Part shown: positions 49,120 through 57,114 of the stretch, piece after piece
Numbering within the stretch: the first letter of the stretch is position 1
Layout: every line of letters starts with the position of its first letter
Source of the DNA: WHSW01 sp963722175
GTDB lineage: Bacteria; Actinomycetota; Thermoleophilia; Solirubrobacterales; 70-9
Reading direction: 5' to 3'
DNA length: 64,000 nt
Assembly: GCA_963722175.1 (NCBI GenBank)
Contig: CAVRKA010000004.1
Location: 930,001 to 994,000 of the forward strand
Notes under the pieces: model-generated
Database searches by the model: none
Seen by the model: the letters and a program-made list of their open reading frames with translations, nothing else
What the model was told of the DNA's origin: nothing
Program-made: the position numbers and the translations under genes

Positions 49120-50450
49120 TGACCGCGATCCGCAAGCACATGACCGACTTCATCGCCGTCGCCGGCCTGATTGTGATCGCGCTGGCGATCACCGTCTACA
49201 TCCTCGAGGAGCAGCGGCTGCGAATCCCGATCTTCGAGGAGAAGCCGTTCGAGCTCAAGGCGGAGTTCGACACGACTCAGGCGGTCGTTCCCGGCCAGGG
49301 CCAGACGATCCGCGTCGCCGGCGTCCGGATCGGCGACGTCTCCAAGGTCGAGCTCGAGAACGGGCACGGCGTCGTCACCTTCGAGATCGAGCGCAAGTTC
49401 CTGCCGATCTACAAGGACGCGACGATCCTGATGCGCCCGACGACCGGGCTCAAGGACATGTTCTTCGACATGGACCCGGGCAGCGAGTCGGCAGGCGAGT
49501 ACGAGGAGGGCGCGACGGTCCCGGTCGCGAACACCGCCCCGGACGTCAACCTCGACGAGATCCTCGCCGGGCTCGACTCCGACACTCAGGCCTACCTGAA
49601 GCTGCTCATCGTCGGCGCCGGTGAGGGGCTCAAGGGCCGCGACGAGGACCTCGGCCGCCTACTCGGCGGGCTGGGACCGATCAACCGCGACCTGGCGAAG
49701 CTCAACTCCGAGGTCGCGAAGCGCAAGGAGAACCTGGCCCGCCTGATCCACAACTTCAACCTGCTGACGACCACGGTCGGCCGCTCCGAGCAGGACCTGA
49801 CCGCGCTCGTCTCGGCGTCGAACGGAGCGCTCGGGGCGATCGCCGAGCAGGACCCGAACGTCCAGCGCGCGGTCAGCCTGCTGCCGGGCACGCTTCAGCA
49901 GGCGACCCAGACGCTCGAGGACACCGCGAAGCTCGCGGCGGTCCTCGGCCCCGCCTTCGACGAGCTGCGGCCGTTCGCGCGCAATCTTGAGCCGCTCAAC
50001 GCCTCGACCAAGTCGCTCGCCGAGTCGGCGACTCCGGTGCTCGAGAACGAGATCCGGCCGTTCGTCCGCGCCGCCCGCAAGCCGATCCCGGACCTTCGCA
50101 CGGCGGCCCGGCGCTTCAACAGCGCGACGCCGGGCCTGACGACGGTCGCCAACAAGATCAACCGGCTCGGCAACATGGCGGCCTTCAACCCCGACGGCGC
50201 CGAGCCGTCGGGGACGCCGAAGCGCGACGAGGGCTACCTGTACTGGGCCGCCTGGCTCGGCCACAACGGATCGAGCGTGTTCTCCACCGGCGACGGCAAC
50301 GGCTTCTTCCGCCGCATCTACTTCACGGTCGGCTGCGACCAGCTCGAGAACATCGTCGAATCGCAGATCGAGGCCATCCAGGCGCTGCAGGAGATCGTCA
50401 CCGGCCTCACCGGCGCCACCCGAGAGCTCCTCTGTCCAGGACTGCCGTGA
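49119..50450 (+). CDS. MCE/MlaD-family protein 5 of 6
   Basis: The 443-residue protein is the shortest of the set. It has an anchor helix (FIAVAGLIVIALAITVYIL, about 10-28), an MCE domain (FELKAEFDTTQAVVPGQGQTIRVAGVRIGDV, about 42-72) and the continuation YKDATILMRPTTGLKDMFFDMDPG. A helical region runs to about 360. It has the closest resemblance to mycobacterial-type members with an N-terminal IPIFEEKPF linker. ATG 49119 shares one base with the preceding stop. Protein 6 begins 11 nt after its stop. Confidence 0.87.
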   Translation: MTAIRKHMTDFIAVAGLIVIALAITVYILEEQRLRIPIFEEKPFELKAEFDTTQAVVPGQGQTIRVAGVRIGDVSKVELENGHGVVTFEIERKFLPIYKDATILMRPTTGLKDMFFDMDPGSESAGEYEEGATVPVANTAPDVNLDEILAGLDSDTQAYLKLLIVGAGEGLKGRDEDLGRLLGGLGPINRDLAKLNSEVAKRKENLARLIHNFNLLTTTVGRSEQDLTALVSASNGALGAIAEQDPNVQRAVSLLPGTLQQATQTLEDTAKLAAVLGPAFDELRPFARNLEPLNASTKSLAESATPVLENEIRPFVRAARKPIPDLRTAARRFNSATPGLTTVANKINRLGNMAAFNPDGAEPSGTPKRDEGYLYWAAWLGHNGSSVFSTGDGNGFFRRIYFTVGCDQLENIVESQIEAIQALQEIVTGLTGATRELLCPGLP

Positions 50451-50461
50451 GCGACTGAACG

Positions 50462-52087
50462 ATGCAGAAGCAAGCACCATCCATAGGCCGCATCCTGATC
50501 GCCGTCGGGTTCACCCTGTCGTGCTTCGGGCTGATCCTCTTCCTCTGGATCGCCTTCGGCGGGCCGATCCCGCTGAAGCCCGAGAGCTACCGGATCACCG
50601 CCTACTTCCCGGAGGCGACCCAGCTCGCCGTGGAATCGGACGTGCGGATCGGCGGCGTCTCGGTCGGCAAGGTCAAGGAGATCCAGCTGGCGCCGCCCGA
50701 CGAGCGCGTCAACGGCAAGGACACGACCGAGGCCGTGATCGAGATCGAGCCCGAGTTCGCGCCGATCTCCGAGGACGCCGAAGCGATCCTGCGCCAGAAG
50801 ACGCTGCTTGGCGAGACCTACGTCGAGCTCACCTCGGGAACCGAGCCGGGCACCAAGGCGGCCCCGGTCGCGCTCGGGGCGGCCGCCAACGTCTCCGACG
50901 CTGACTCCGAGTCGGTCGAGTCGATCGCAGAGGGCGGCACGCTCGGCGTCAGCCAGACCGAAGAGGCGACCCAGATCGACGAGATCTTCAACGCCCTCGA
51001 CGAGGAGACGCGGACGTCCTTCCAGCGTTGGCAGGCCAACGCGGCGACCGCGATCGAGGGCCGCGGCCTCGACCTCAACGACTCGTTCGGCAACCTGGGC
51101 CCGTTCGTCACCGACGCCTCGGAGATCATCGACGTGCTCGGGCGCCAGAAGGAGGCGCTCAAGGGTCTGGTGCGCGACACCGGCAAGACGTTCGAGGCGC
51201 TGACCGCGCGCGACCGGGAGCTCGCCGGGGTGATCGTCGGGTCCGACAACACCTTCGACGCGCTCGCCTCGCAGGATGAGGCGCTGGCGCAGACCTTCCA
51301 GATCCTGCCTACCTTCCAGCGCGAGTCGCGGCTCACCCTCGAGCGCCTCGACCAGTTCCAGGTGAACACGAGGCCGCTGGTCCAGGAGCTGATCCCGGTC
51401 GCCCGCGACCTCTCGCCGACGCTGAAGTCGGTGCGCGAGCTCGCGCCGCACCTGCGCAACCTGTTCGTCGACCTCGACGACCTCCAGCGGGTCTCGGAGA
51501 CCGGGCTACCCGCGGTGCGCAAGTTCCTCGGCGGCCTCGCGCCGGTGCTCGACAGCCTCGATCCCTTCCTCGCCAACCTGAACCCGGTGATCCGCTACCT
51601 CGAGTTCCAGAAGGCGAGCATCACCGACTTCCTCGTCGGCCCCGCGGCCGCGCTCTCCGGCAGCTACGAGCCTGTGGCCGGAGATCCGGCGCCGCGCCGC
51701 GGCCTGCGCCAGCTCGGCTACCTGGGCCAGGAGGCGTTCGGGCTCTGGCCCTCGCGGCTGGCGACCAACCGCGGCAACGGCTACCTGGAGCCCGGCGTCC
51801 TCAACGGCTACAGCTCGGCGAAGAACGGGATCTTCCCGAACTTCGACTGCAAGAACACCGACTACCGCCAGGGCGCGCCGGCGGACGCACAGGACACCGA
51901 CGAGGACGAGATCCGCTCCGGGCAGTCGGTGGAGGGCATCAACCAGGGCGATCCGCCGGGGGCGACGCCGCGCCAGTTCGCGCCCTGCTTCATCGCCGGC
52001 GACTTCGCGAACGACAACGACTTCCAGGCCGCCCAGAACGGCGCCTTCGGCGACGGCAGGTTCCCGGAGCTGTACACGGATCCGTAG
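50462..52087 (+). CDS. MCE/MlaD-family protein 6 of 6
   Basis: The 541-residue protein has an anchor helix (ILIAVGFTLSCFGLILFLWIA, about 11-31). The MCE domain (YRITAYFPEATQLAVESDVRIGGVSVGKV, about 43-71) continues with ILRQKTLLGETYVELTSG. A helical region (about 150-380) precedes a polar tail with Cys pairs (NFDCKNTDY, FAPCFIAGDF). It is the last mce gene: its stop begins the 51-bp tandem repeat and an intrinsic terminator follows. No permease or ATPase gene adjoins the cluster. Confidence 0.87.
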   Translation: MQKQAPSIGRILIAVGFTLSCFGLILFLWIAFGGPIPLKPESYRITAYFPEATQLAVESDVRIGGVSVGKVKEIQLAPPDERVNGKDTTEAVIEIEPEFAPISEDAEAILRQKTLLGETYVELTSGTEPGTKAAPVALGAAANVSDADSESVESIAEGGTLGVSQTEEATQIDEIFNALDEETRTSFQRWQANAATAIEGRGLDLNDSFGNLGPFVTDASEIIDVLGRQKEALKGLVRDTGKTFEALTARDRELAGVIVGSDNTFDALASQDEALAQTFQILPTFQRESRLTLERLDQFQVNTRPLVQELIPVARDLSPTLKSVRELAPHLRNLFVDLDDLQRVSETGLPAVRKFLGGLAPVLDSLDPFLANLNPVIRYLEFQKASITDFLVGPAAALSGSYEPVAGDPAPRRGLRQLGYLGQEAFGLWPSRLATNRGNGYLEPGVLNGYSSAKNGIFPNFDCKNTDYRQGAPADAQDTDEDEIRSGQSVEGINQGDPPGATPRQFAPCFIAGDFANDNDFQAAQNGAFGDGRFPELYTDP

Positions 52088-52188
52088 GCCGGAACAACTC
52101 CCGCCACGTCCTCCGCTCCCGCCTGAATCAATTGTCCGGCCGGAATACCCCCGGCCACGTCCTCCGCTCCCGCCCGAATCAATTGTCC
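52087..52188 (+). repeat. 51-bp tandem repeat, two copies
   Basis: Units 52087-52137 and 52138-52188 match at 46 of 51 positions. They start GGCCGGAA and end GAATCAATTGTCC, with a shared core CCACGTCCTCCGCTCCCGCC. The first unit starts at the last base of the final mce stop codon. A third, partial copy is at 55301-55335 after the rubredoxin gene. The second unit leads into the terminator stem. Confidence 0.85.
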
Positions 52189-52213
52189 GCGGCTACGCCG
52201 CGGTCTTTTTCTT
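52187..52213 (+). terminator. Intrinsic terminator of the mce operon
   Basis: CCGCGGC (52187-52193), TAC, GCCGCGG (52197-52203), then TCTTTTTCTT. A perfect 7-bp GC stem with T run: the clearest intrinsic terminator in the window. Confidence 0.9.
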
Positions 52214-52270
52214 GTGCTCCCGCGTCCGGGCGTGCCGGGTGAACCTTGGGGCCCAATAGGGTTTGCAGCA

Positions 52271-52684
52271 ATGGCGCTCTTCCACGACCCCCAGGACGTC
52301 TACGACACGCTTGGGAAGCTGTTCGTCGAGATCGCCGGCGACGAGGAGCTGGCGCCGAAGTTCCGCAAGGCGAACACGATCGTCCGCTATCAGTACTCGG
52401 AGCCCGAGTCCGCGATCACCGTGCGACTTCAGGATGGCGAGCCCGGCGACGTCGACTTCGGCGACTCGGAGATGGAGCCCGAGGTGACGATGACGATGAC
52501 CGCCGACACCGCTCATCGGTTCTGGCTCGGGCAGGTGAACGTCACCGTCGCGCTCGCGCGCGGCGAGATCAAGGCGGAGGGGCCGGTGGCGAAGATCCTC
52601 GCTCTGGTGCCGCTCGCGAAGCCGGTCTTCCCGCGCTACAAGGCGCAGCTCGAGGCGCAGGGCCGTACCGACCTGCTCGCATGA
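52271..52684 (+). CDS. SCP2 sterol-carrier-domain protein
   Basis: The 137-residue protein MALFHDPQDVYDTLGKLFVEI has the SCP2 pattern: IRYQYSEPESAITVRL-like strands, then EVTMTMTADTAHRFWLGQVNV and the closing ALARGEIKAEGPVAKILALVPLAKP. SCP2 domains have a hydrophobic tunnel for sterols, fatty acids or acyl-CoA. ATG 52271 is the family start. TAGGGT lies 8 nt before it, so the message may be leaderless. It follows the mce terminator, and its stop overlaps the next gene (ATGA). Confidence 0.85.
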   Translation: MALFHDPQDVYDTLGKLFVEIAGDEELAPKFRKANTIVRYQYSEPESAITVRLQDGEPGDVDFGDSEMEPEVTMTMTADTAHRFWLGQVNVTVALARGEIKAEGPVAKILALVPLAKPVFPRYKAQLEAQGRTDLLA

Positions 52685-53358
52685 AGGCGGAGGAGTGGGC
52701 GGAGACCGTCCAGGGGCTGGCCGCCAAGCGCGGCCTCACGTATGAGCCGATCGGCGGCCTGAACCCGACGGACGGCCCGCCGACGCTCTGTCCCGGCGGC
52801 ACCAACAGGATCAAGGGTGAGCTCGCGCCGCAGTTCTGGGGCGCGTCCTGCGACTCGGACGAGCGCGAGGAGGGCGGACTGTTCTCGAAGACCGTGTTGC
52901 CCGGGGCGGTGCTCGCCAAGGCCCACATGCCCGATCTGGCGCAGGTGGTGCCGTTGTTCAACGTCGAGTCAGTCGAGGGCGGCGAGCGGGTCGAGCAGCT
53001 GGCGAGCAGGCGCAGGGTGGAATTCGAGTCGATCGACTTCAACAAGCGCTTTCTGGCGACGGTGCCCGCCGACCACGACCCGGTGGCCCTGCGCGAGCTG
53101 TTCAGCCCCGGGTTCCTCGATTGGGCCGCCCAGATCCGAAACGAGGTCGACTTCGGGATCACCGACCGCCAGCTCTACTTCAGCTGGAAGCTCGGTGACC
53201 GCACGGCCGACGAGTACGGCACGGCCCTCGACCAGGCCGCCGGGTTGTTCAAGCGGCTGCGCAACGAGATGGAGGAGCACGGCCTGCACACCTACCAGCC
53301 GGGTCCCTGGCACGCGGGGCTCGAACCGTTCCCGGACGAAGCAGCCCTAGATGGGTGA
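52681..53358 (+). CDS. Uncharacterised protein cotranscribed with SCP2 protein
   Basis: The 225-residue soluble protein is not recognised with confidence. The segment VEFESIDFNKRFLATVPADHD, with LRELFSPGFLDWA after it, resembles the ES-x-x-FN-x-x-F-x-V...D...LL-x-P pattern of DUF3137-like domains. An N-terminal CPGGTNRIKGEL lies at about 38-49. No signal or membrane segment is evident. Its stop codon lies within the left arm of the 16-bp inverted repeat at 53347. Confidence 0.6.
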   Translation: MKAEEWAETVQGLAAKRGLTYEPIGGLNPTDGPPTLCPGGTNRIKGELAPQFWGASCDSDEREEGGLFSKTVLPGAVLAKAHMPDLAQVVPLFNVESVEGGERVEQLASRRRVEFESIDFNKRFLATVPADHDPVALRELFSPGFLDWAAQIRNEVDFGITDRQLYFSWKLGDRTADEYGTALDQAAGLFKRLRNEMEEHGLHTYQPGPWHAGLEPFPDEAALDG

Positions 53359-53518
53359 TTCCACGCCTCCACGCACGCGGATGCCGCACGGACACCGTCG
53401 CTGGATCGCGCCGCTCGGGACTCGCCCATGTCCACCGACATGGGCTTCGCCCGATCGCCACGCCCAGCTCGGTCCCGCGCGCCCCCGCGCACAAGGGGCC
53501 GCGGAATCACCCATCTAG
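53347..53518. repeat. Element bounded by 16-bp perfect inverted repeats, copy 1
   Basis: CTAGATGGGTGATTCC (53347-53362) and GGAATCACCCATCTAG (53503-53518) are exact reverse complements; the next bases, ACG and CGC, extend the pairing with one mismatch. Stops of two convergent genes lie inside the arms (53356-53358 forward, 53515-53517 reverse). A related element is at 62304-62375. The interior of about 140 nt is GC-rich with no ORF that looks coding. Confidence 0.75.
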
Positions 53519-54474
53519 CTGGTTCGCGCCGCGATCCGTGCCTTCGCGGTCCGGTGGAACCGGCGGTGGTTGTCGATGAAGGCCTTGAATCGGGCGATCC
53601 CCTTCGGCAGCTCGACTCCGCCGACCACCTTGTGCGGGACCAGCGACCATGCGCCGCCCGCCTCCACCAGGTCGCCGCGGACCTGGAAGTTCTTCTGCCA
53701 GGTGAAGTCGGGAGCGTGCGAGTGGGCGGTCAGGCAGGCGCGGCCGGTCGTCATCGGCAGGCCGGCGGGCTCGGCCTCCAGCCGGATCCGCCGCTCCTGC
53801 TGATCGAGCGAGATCGGTAGCCGGGCCGCGATCGGGAAGCCGTCGGGCCCGACCCACGACAGCACCGCCTCGCGATAGCGGCTGCCGAGCTCCGTGAACC
53901 TCGAGTCCCAGGCGGTCGCACCGCCCTCGGCTGGGACATGCGGCTCCAGCGGCTCCTCCGAGTGCCCGGAGCGCACCTCCTCCAGATGGGAGTCGAGGAT
54001 CTCCGGGGGGCTGCTGGGATCGCCGTCCGACCAGATGAAGACGCGCTCCGGCCGCACCTCGACGTAGATGCGCGAGTAGTACCAGTTGAGCCGTTCGCGG
54101 AAGAACTTCGGCGGGTGCATCTTCGCCGTCGCGGGCAGCTTGGCCAGCGACTCGCGCATGTAGCGCTCGCGGTTCGCGTCCAGGTCCGCGTCATCGATGT
54201 GCGCCGTCCCCTGGACGAGAACCTCGATCCCGCTCGAAACGCCGGATCCCTCCGGCTCGCTGAACAGCAGCGCGACGTGCGGGTTGCGGGCCGCGTCGTC
54301 GGCCTTCTTCGGCAAGCCGATCCCGGTGGTGACGTCGATCGACGGCCCGCCGCGCTCGTAGTACGGGGTAACCGGCCAGGTGATCGGTTGCTGGCGCGCG
54401 TCGATCGTCGTGTACTCGGTGGTGACGAAGCGGGAGAAGACGTCCTGGACGTCCTGCGGCAGGCTGGCGGTCAC
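53515..54474 (-). CDS. FMN-binding split-barrel (PNPOx-like) protein
   Basis: The 319-residue protein starts at GTG 54474 (TASLPQDVQDVFSRFVTTEYTTI). It has the split-barrel pattern PITWPVTPYYERGGPSIDVTTGIGLPKKADDAARNPHVALLFS, then VLVQGTAHIDDADLDANRERYMRE and IYVEVRPERVFIW. A second, shorter barrel-like half follows (SWVGPDGFPIAARLPI). Members bind FMN, F420 or heme; the cofactor cannot be read. The start overlaps the Nudix stop (GTGA), so the two form an operon. Confidence 0.75.
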   Translation of the reverse strand: MTASLPQDVQDVFSRFVTTEYTTIDARQQPITWPVTPYYERGGPSIDVTTGIGLPKKADDAARNPHVALLFSEPEGSGVSSGIEVLVQGTAHIDDADLDANRERYMRESLAKLPATAKMHPPKFFRERLNWYYSRIYVEVRPERVFIWSDGDPSSPPEILDSHLEEVRSGHSEEPLEPHVPAEGGATAWDSRFTELGSRYREAVLSWVGPDGFPIAARLPISLDQQERRIRLEAEPAGLPMTTGRACLTAHSHAPDFTWQKNFQVRGDLVEAGGAWSLVPHKVVGGVELPKGIARFKAFIDNHRRFHRTAKARIAARTS

Positions 54475-55091
54475 GACGGCAGCTCCCTGACGTCGGTGGC
54501 GGCGTCCTCGTAGCCCTCGTCCCACGGCAGGAGGACGCGAGGGCTGTCGCGGGTGCCGACGACGCGCGGCAGGATCGGCTCGACCTCGCGGGTGCGGGCT
54601 GCCTCGATCACCGCCTCCGCGGTCTCGTGCTCGAGCAGCGTCTCGAGCGTCTTGATCGTCGGGAAGACGAGCTTCAGCTCGCCCGCCGCATGCGAGTCGA
54701 GCGCCTTCCGGGGCACGAACCAGCCGGCGTCCGTGACCTCGGCGCCGTCGGGCACCGGCTTCGTGTGCGGCCCGGCCAGGGCCACGAAGAAGTGGGTGTC
54801 GAAGCGCACCGGGACCACCTCCGGGGTGATCCACCGCGACCACGCGACCAGCTCGGCCTCGCTGCCGAGCTCGATTCCCGTCTCCTCGGCGAGCTCCCGC
54901 CCCGCGCACTGGTCGGCGCTCTCGCCCGCCTCGATCATCCCGCCGGGGAAGACCCAGACGTCCGGCATGAACGAGGCCTCGGCCGAGCGCCGGACCATCA
55001 GCACCTCGACTCCATGGTCGGTGTGCTTGCCGCCGTGTCGCAGGAGCAGGATGGTCGCCGCGGGGCGGGGGGTGGCCGGCGCGTCGCTCAC
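54471..55091 (-). CDS. Nudix hydrolase
   Basis: The 206-residue protein contains the Nudix box at about 57-79: GGMIEAGESADQCAGRELAEETG matches the GX5EX7REUXEEXGU signature with all catalytic Glu. It would hydrolyse a nucleoside diphosphate linked to another group, perhaps NAD, CoA or ADP-ribose; the substrate is unknown. GTG 55091 is chosen because TACAGT lies 7 nt before it on the coding strand; longer starts would run into the divergent rubredoxin gene. Confidence 0.85.
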   Translation of the reverse strand: MSDAPATPRPAATILLLRHGGKHTDHGVEVLMVRRSAEASFMPDVWVFPGGMIEAGESADQCAGRELAEETGIELGSEAELVAWSRWITPEVVPVRFDTHFFVALAGPHTKPVPDGAEVTDAGWFVPRKALDSHAAGELKLVFPTIKTLETLLEHETAEAVIEAARTREVEPILPRVVGTRDSPRVLLPWDEGYEDAATDVRELPS

Positions 55092-55098
55092 TGAGCGG

Positions 55099-55108
55099 AC
55101 TGTAACCT
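55099..55108. promoter_or_regulatory. Overlapping divergent -10 boxes (Nudix / rubredoxin)
   Basis: On the forward strand TAACCT (55103-55108) lies 8 nt before the rubredoxin GTG. On the reverse strand TACAGT (55104-55099) lies 7 nt before the Nudix GTG. The boxes share two base pairs, so only one polymerase can bind at a time. The intergenic gap is only 25 nt. Confidence 0.5.
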
Positions 55109-55116
55109 GCCGACCG

Positions 55117-55302
55117 GTGACGACCGAAACCGACGTCAAGCAGCTCTACATCTGCACCTCGTGCGGATTCATCTACGACCCCGACGACGGCGACCCCGAC
55201 GGCGGGATCCCGCCGGGCACCGCGTTCGCCGAGATCCCGGACACCTGGTTCTGCCCCGTCTGCGGCGCCCGCAAGGCGGACTTCGAACCGTACGAGGACT
55301 AG
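55117..55302 (+). CDS. Rubredoxin
   Basis: The 61-residue protein has the two rubredoxin knuckles: C13-T-S-C16-G-F-I-Y and C46-P-V-C49-G-A, with IPPGTAFAEIPDTWFCP between. The four Cys bind one iron in a small electron carrier. An N-terminal extension of about 9 residues is present. Partners are often alkane hydroxylases, peroxidases or oxygen-scavenging flavoproteins; none is adjacent apart from the divergent split-barrel protein. Confidence 0.93.
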   Translation: MTTETDVKQLYICTSCGFIYDPDDGDPDGGIPPGTAFAEIPDTWFCPVCGARKADFEPYED

Positions 55303-55335
55303 AACAACTCTCGCCACGTCCTCGGCTTCGCCTCC
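55301..55335 (+). repeat. Third partial copy of the 51-bp repeat
   Basis: AGAACAACTCTCGCCACGTC and the following bases match the first part of the 51-bp unit at 52087 with three differences in about 33 bases. It starts within the stop codon of the rubredoxin gene, the same position relative to a gene end as the first copy. Confidence 0.7.
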
Positions 55336-55365
55336 GGGCGTGCGGGGGCTGGGGTAAGGGCTCGG

Positions 55366-56535
55366 CTAGGCGTCCAAAGCCCTGTCGCGGCTGCGGCGGC
55401 GGCCGAGGCCGATCGCGAGCGCGATCAGGGCGGCGACCAGCGACAGGGGGAGCAGGATCGCGAGGCTGACGAGAGCGATCCCGCCGATCGTCTCGAGCAC
55501 GTCGCCGGCGTCGTCGACGGCGTCGCCGAGCCCCCAGTTGCCGTCGTCGGAGGCCGGCCCGTTCGAGGTCACCTCGACGCTCACGGTCGCGAACCGGCCC
55601 TGGCGGCTGACCTGATTGAGCTCGGTCTCATATGCATCCGCGGTCGCCGCGAGCGAATTGATCTGCGCCTTGATCACCAGTCGCTGCTCGCGCGTGTCGG
55701 CGCGGATCAGCGCGATCCGCTGCTTGCGGAGCTGCTCGAGGGTGTTCGCCAGGTCCTTCCGGGCCCGGACGGCGTGGCCGGTGATGTCGTCGCCGGACTC
55801 GGTGCGCGAGATCACGTCGGCGAGCCCGGAGAGGTCGGTCAGCGCGGCGTCGAGCCGCTTGTACGGGATCTCGAGCTCGAACGAGGCGCGTGCCCCGGCC
55901 TGGTCGGTGGTCACCTCGGAGTCGAGGACGACGCCGTGGTAGCGGTCGGTGACCTCGACGACGTCGTTCGCGACGTCCTGGACCTCGTCGGCGTCGGCGC
56001 CGAGCGTGATCCGGGCGGTCGCGTCGACGATGCGCCGCTCCTGGCCGCGGGCGAGCCCGGCTCCTTGGGATGCGGTGTCGAGGACGCTGCGCTCGGCGCT
56101 CGTGGCCGCGCTCGGCTTCTGTCCCGCGGCGCTCTCGGGCACGGTCAGGTTGTACTCGTCGCCGGCGGCGGCGGGCGGAGCGGCCTCGGCGGCGCCTCCG
56201 GCCCGTCCCGCGCTGCCGCCGGCATCGCCGGCGCTCACTGCCGAGACGGTCTCGTCCGAGCTCGGGGAGATTCGATCCGAGGTGTTGATCGCCACGCCGG
56301 CGACGACGATCACGGTCGCGACGGCGCCCGCGGGGAGCAGGATTCGCCGCGGCGGGGTGGAGGTGAGCCGGTCCCAGGCGCGCGCCAGCGGTCCCTGTCG
56401 CTCCGCGAGCCGCGGTCCGAGCCCGCGATCGCGCGGGAACCCGGCCTCGGCCCACTCGTCCAGGCGCCGGGCGAAGTCCTGGCTCGGCTCCTGTCGCTCG
56501 GCGCGCAGCTCGTGCTCGAGCTCGTCAACCCTCAT
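55366..56535 (-). CDS. DUF4349 protein, probable partner of the ECF sigma factor
   Basis: The 389-residue protein has a cytoplasmic acidic N-terminus (MRVDELEHELRAERQEPSQDF), a membrane helix (ILLPAGAVATVIVVAGVAI, about 65-83) and a low-complexity linker. The DUF4349 domain follows (RIVDATARITLGADADEVQDV, then FELEIPYKRLDAALTDLSGLADV), with a coiled coil and a second helix (IGGIALVSLAILLPLSLVAAL, about 350-370). The N-terminal segment resembles sigma-binding anti-sigma tails. It overlaps the sigma gene by 11 nt, the usual order for sigma plus anti-sigma. Confidence 0.8.
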   Translation of the reverse strand: MRVDELEHELRAERQEPSQDFARRLDEWAEAGFPRDRGLGPRLAERQGPLARAWDRLTSTPPRRILLPAGAVATVIVVAGVAINTSDRISPSSDETVSAVSAGDAGGSAGRAGGAAEAAPPAAAGDEYNLTVPESAAGQKPSAATSAERSVLDTASQGAGLARGQERRIVDATARITLGADADEVQDVANDVVEVTDRYHGVVLDSEVTTDQAGARASFELEIPYKRLDAALTDLSGLADVISRTESGDDITGHAVRARKDLANTLEQLRKQRIALIRADTREQRLVIKAQINSLAATADAYETELNQVSRQGRFATVSVEVTSNGPASDDGNWGLGDAVDDAGDVLETIGGIALVSLAILLPLSLVAALIALAIGLGRRRSRDRALDA

Positions 56536-57094
56536 CGCATGCCTCCCTCAGCTTCTCCATCGCCCGGTGCAGCTTGGTGCCGGCGTTCGACTCGCTGACC
56601 CCGATCACGGCGGCGATCTCGGCGTTCGCGAGCCCGGCGAAGTACTTGAGCGCGATCAGCTCGCGCTCGCGCGCCGACAGCTTCGCGAGCGCCGCCCGCA
56701 GCGTCGTTCGCCGCAGGGCCGCCTCAGCCGCCTCTTCGTGCGCCTCGCCGGCCGCCGCGTCCTCCGGCTCGCCGACCAGCTCCGCCTGCCGGCTGCGCCG
56801 CCGCAGCTCGTCGAGCGCCGCGTTGCGGGCGATCCCGAACAGCCAGGCGCGGTGCGTGCCGCGCTCGGGCTTGAAGCTCGCCCGCCGGCGGTAGGCGCGC
56901 TCGAACGCCTGCGCGGTCACGTCCTCGGCGGCGCTGCGGTCGCGCAGCAGGCCCGAGACGTAGGCGTAGACGTCGTCGCGGCTGGAGCGGTAGAGCGCAT
57001 CGAAGGCCGCCTCGGCCTCGGAAGGCGCGTCGATCGCTGGGGCGACGAGCGTCTGGTTCACGGCCGTACTACGGGGGTCCGCGGGATCCGTCAC
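56525..57094 (-). CDS. ECF-type RNA polymerase sigma factor
   Basis: The product of 189 residues has sigma region 2 (FDALYRSSRDDVYAYVSGLLRDRSAAEDVTAQAFERAYRR) and region 4 (LSARERELIALKYFAGLANAEIAAVIGVSESNAGTKLHRAMEKLRE). Region 3 is absent, as in ECF sigmas. The start is uncertain: GTG 57094 has GATACT 6 nt before it; GTG 57061 is also possible; ATG 57151 would overlap the divergent MOSC gene. It likely controls its own operon and is restrained by the DUF4349 protein. Confidence 0.86.
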   Translation of the reverse strand: MTDPADPRSTAVNQTLVAPAIDAPSEAEAAFDALYRSSRDDVYAYVSGLLRDRSAAEDVTAQAFERAYRRRASFKPERGTHRAWLFGIARNAALDELRRRSRQAELVGEPEDAAAGEAHEEAAEAALRRTTLRAALAKLSARERELIALKYFAGLANAEIAAVIGVSESNAGTKLHRAMEKLREACDEG

Positions 57095-57114
57095 AGGCTC
57101 AGTATCGACGCCGG

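Noticed and set aside
51862..52182. Reverse-strand 106-codon frame with repeated peptide GAEDVAG
   Set aside because: The peptide repeat is just the translation of the 51-bp DNA repeat (51 is divisible by three), and the rest is antisense to the last mce gene.
52087..52188. Two-unit repeat as a CRISPR array
   Set aside because: The units are contiguous without spacers, and no cas gene is near.
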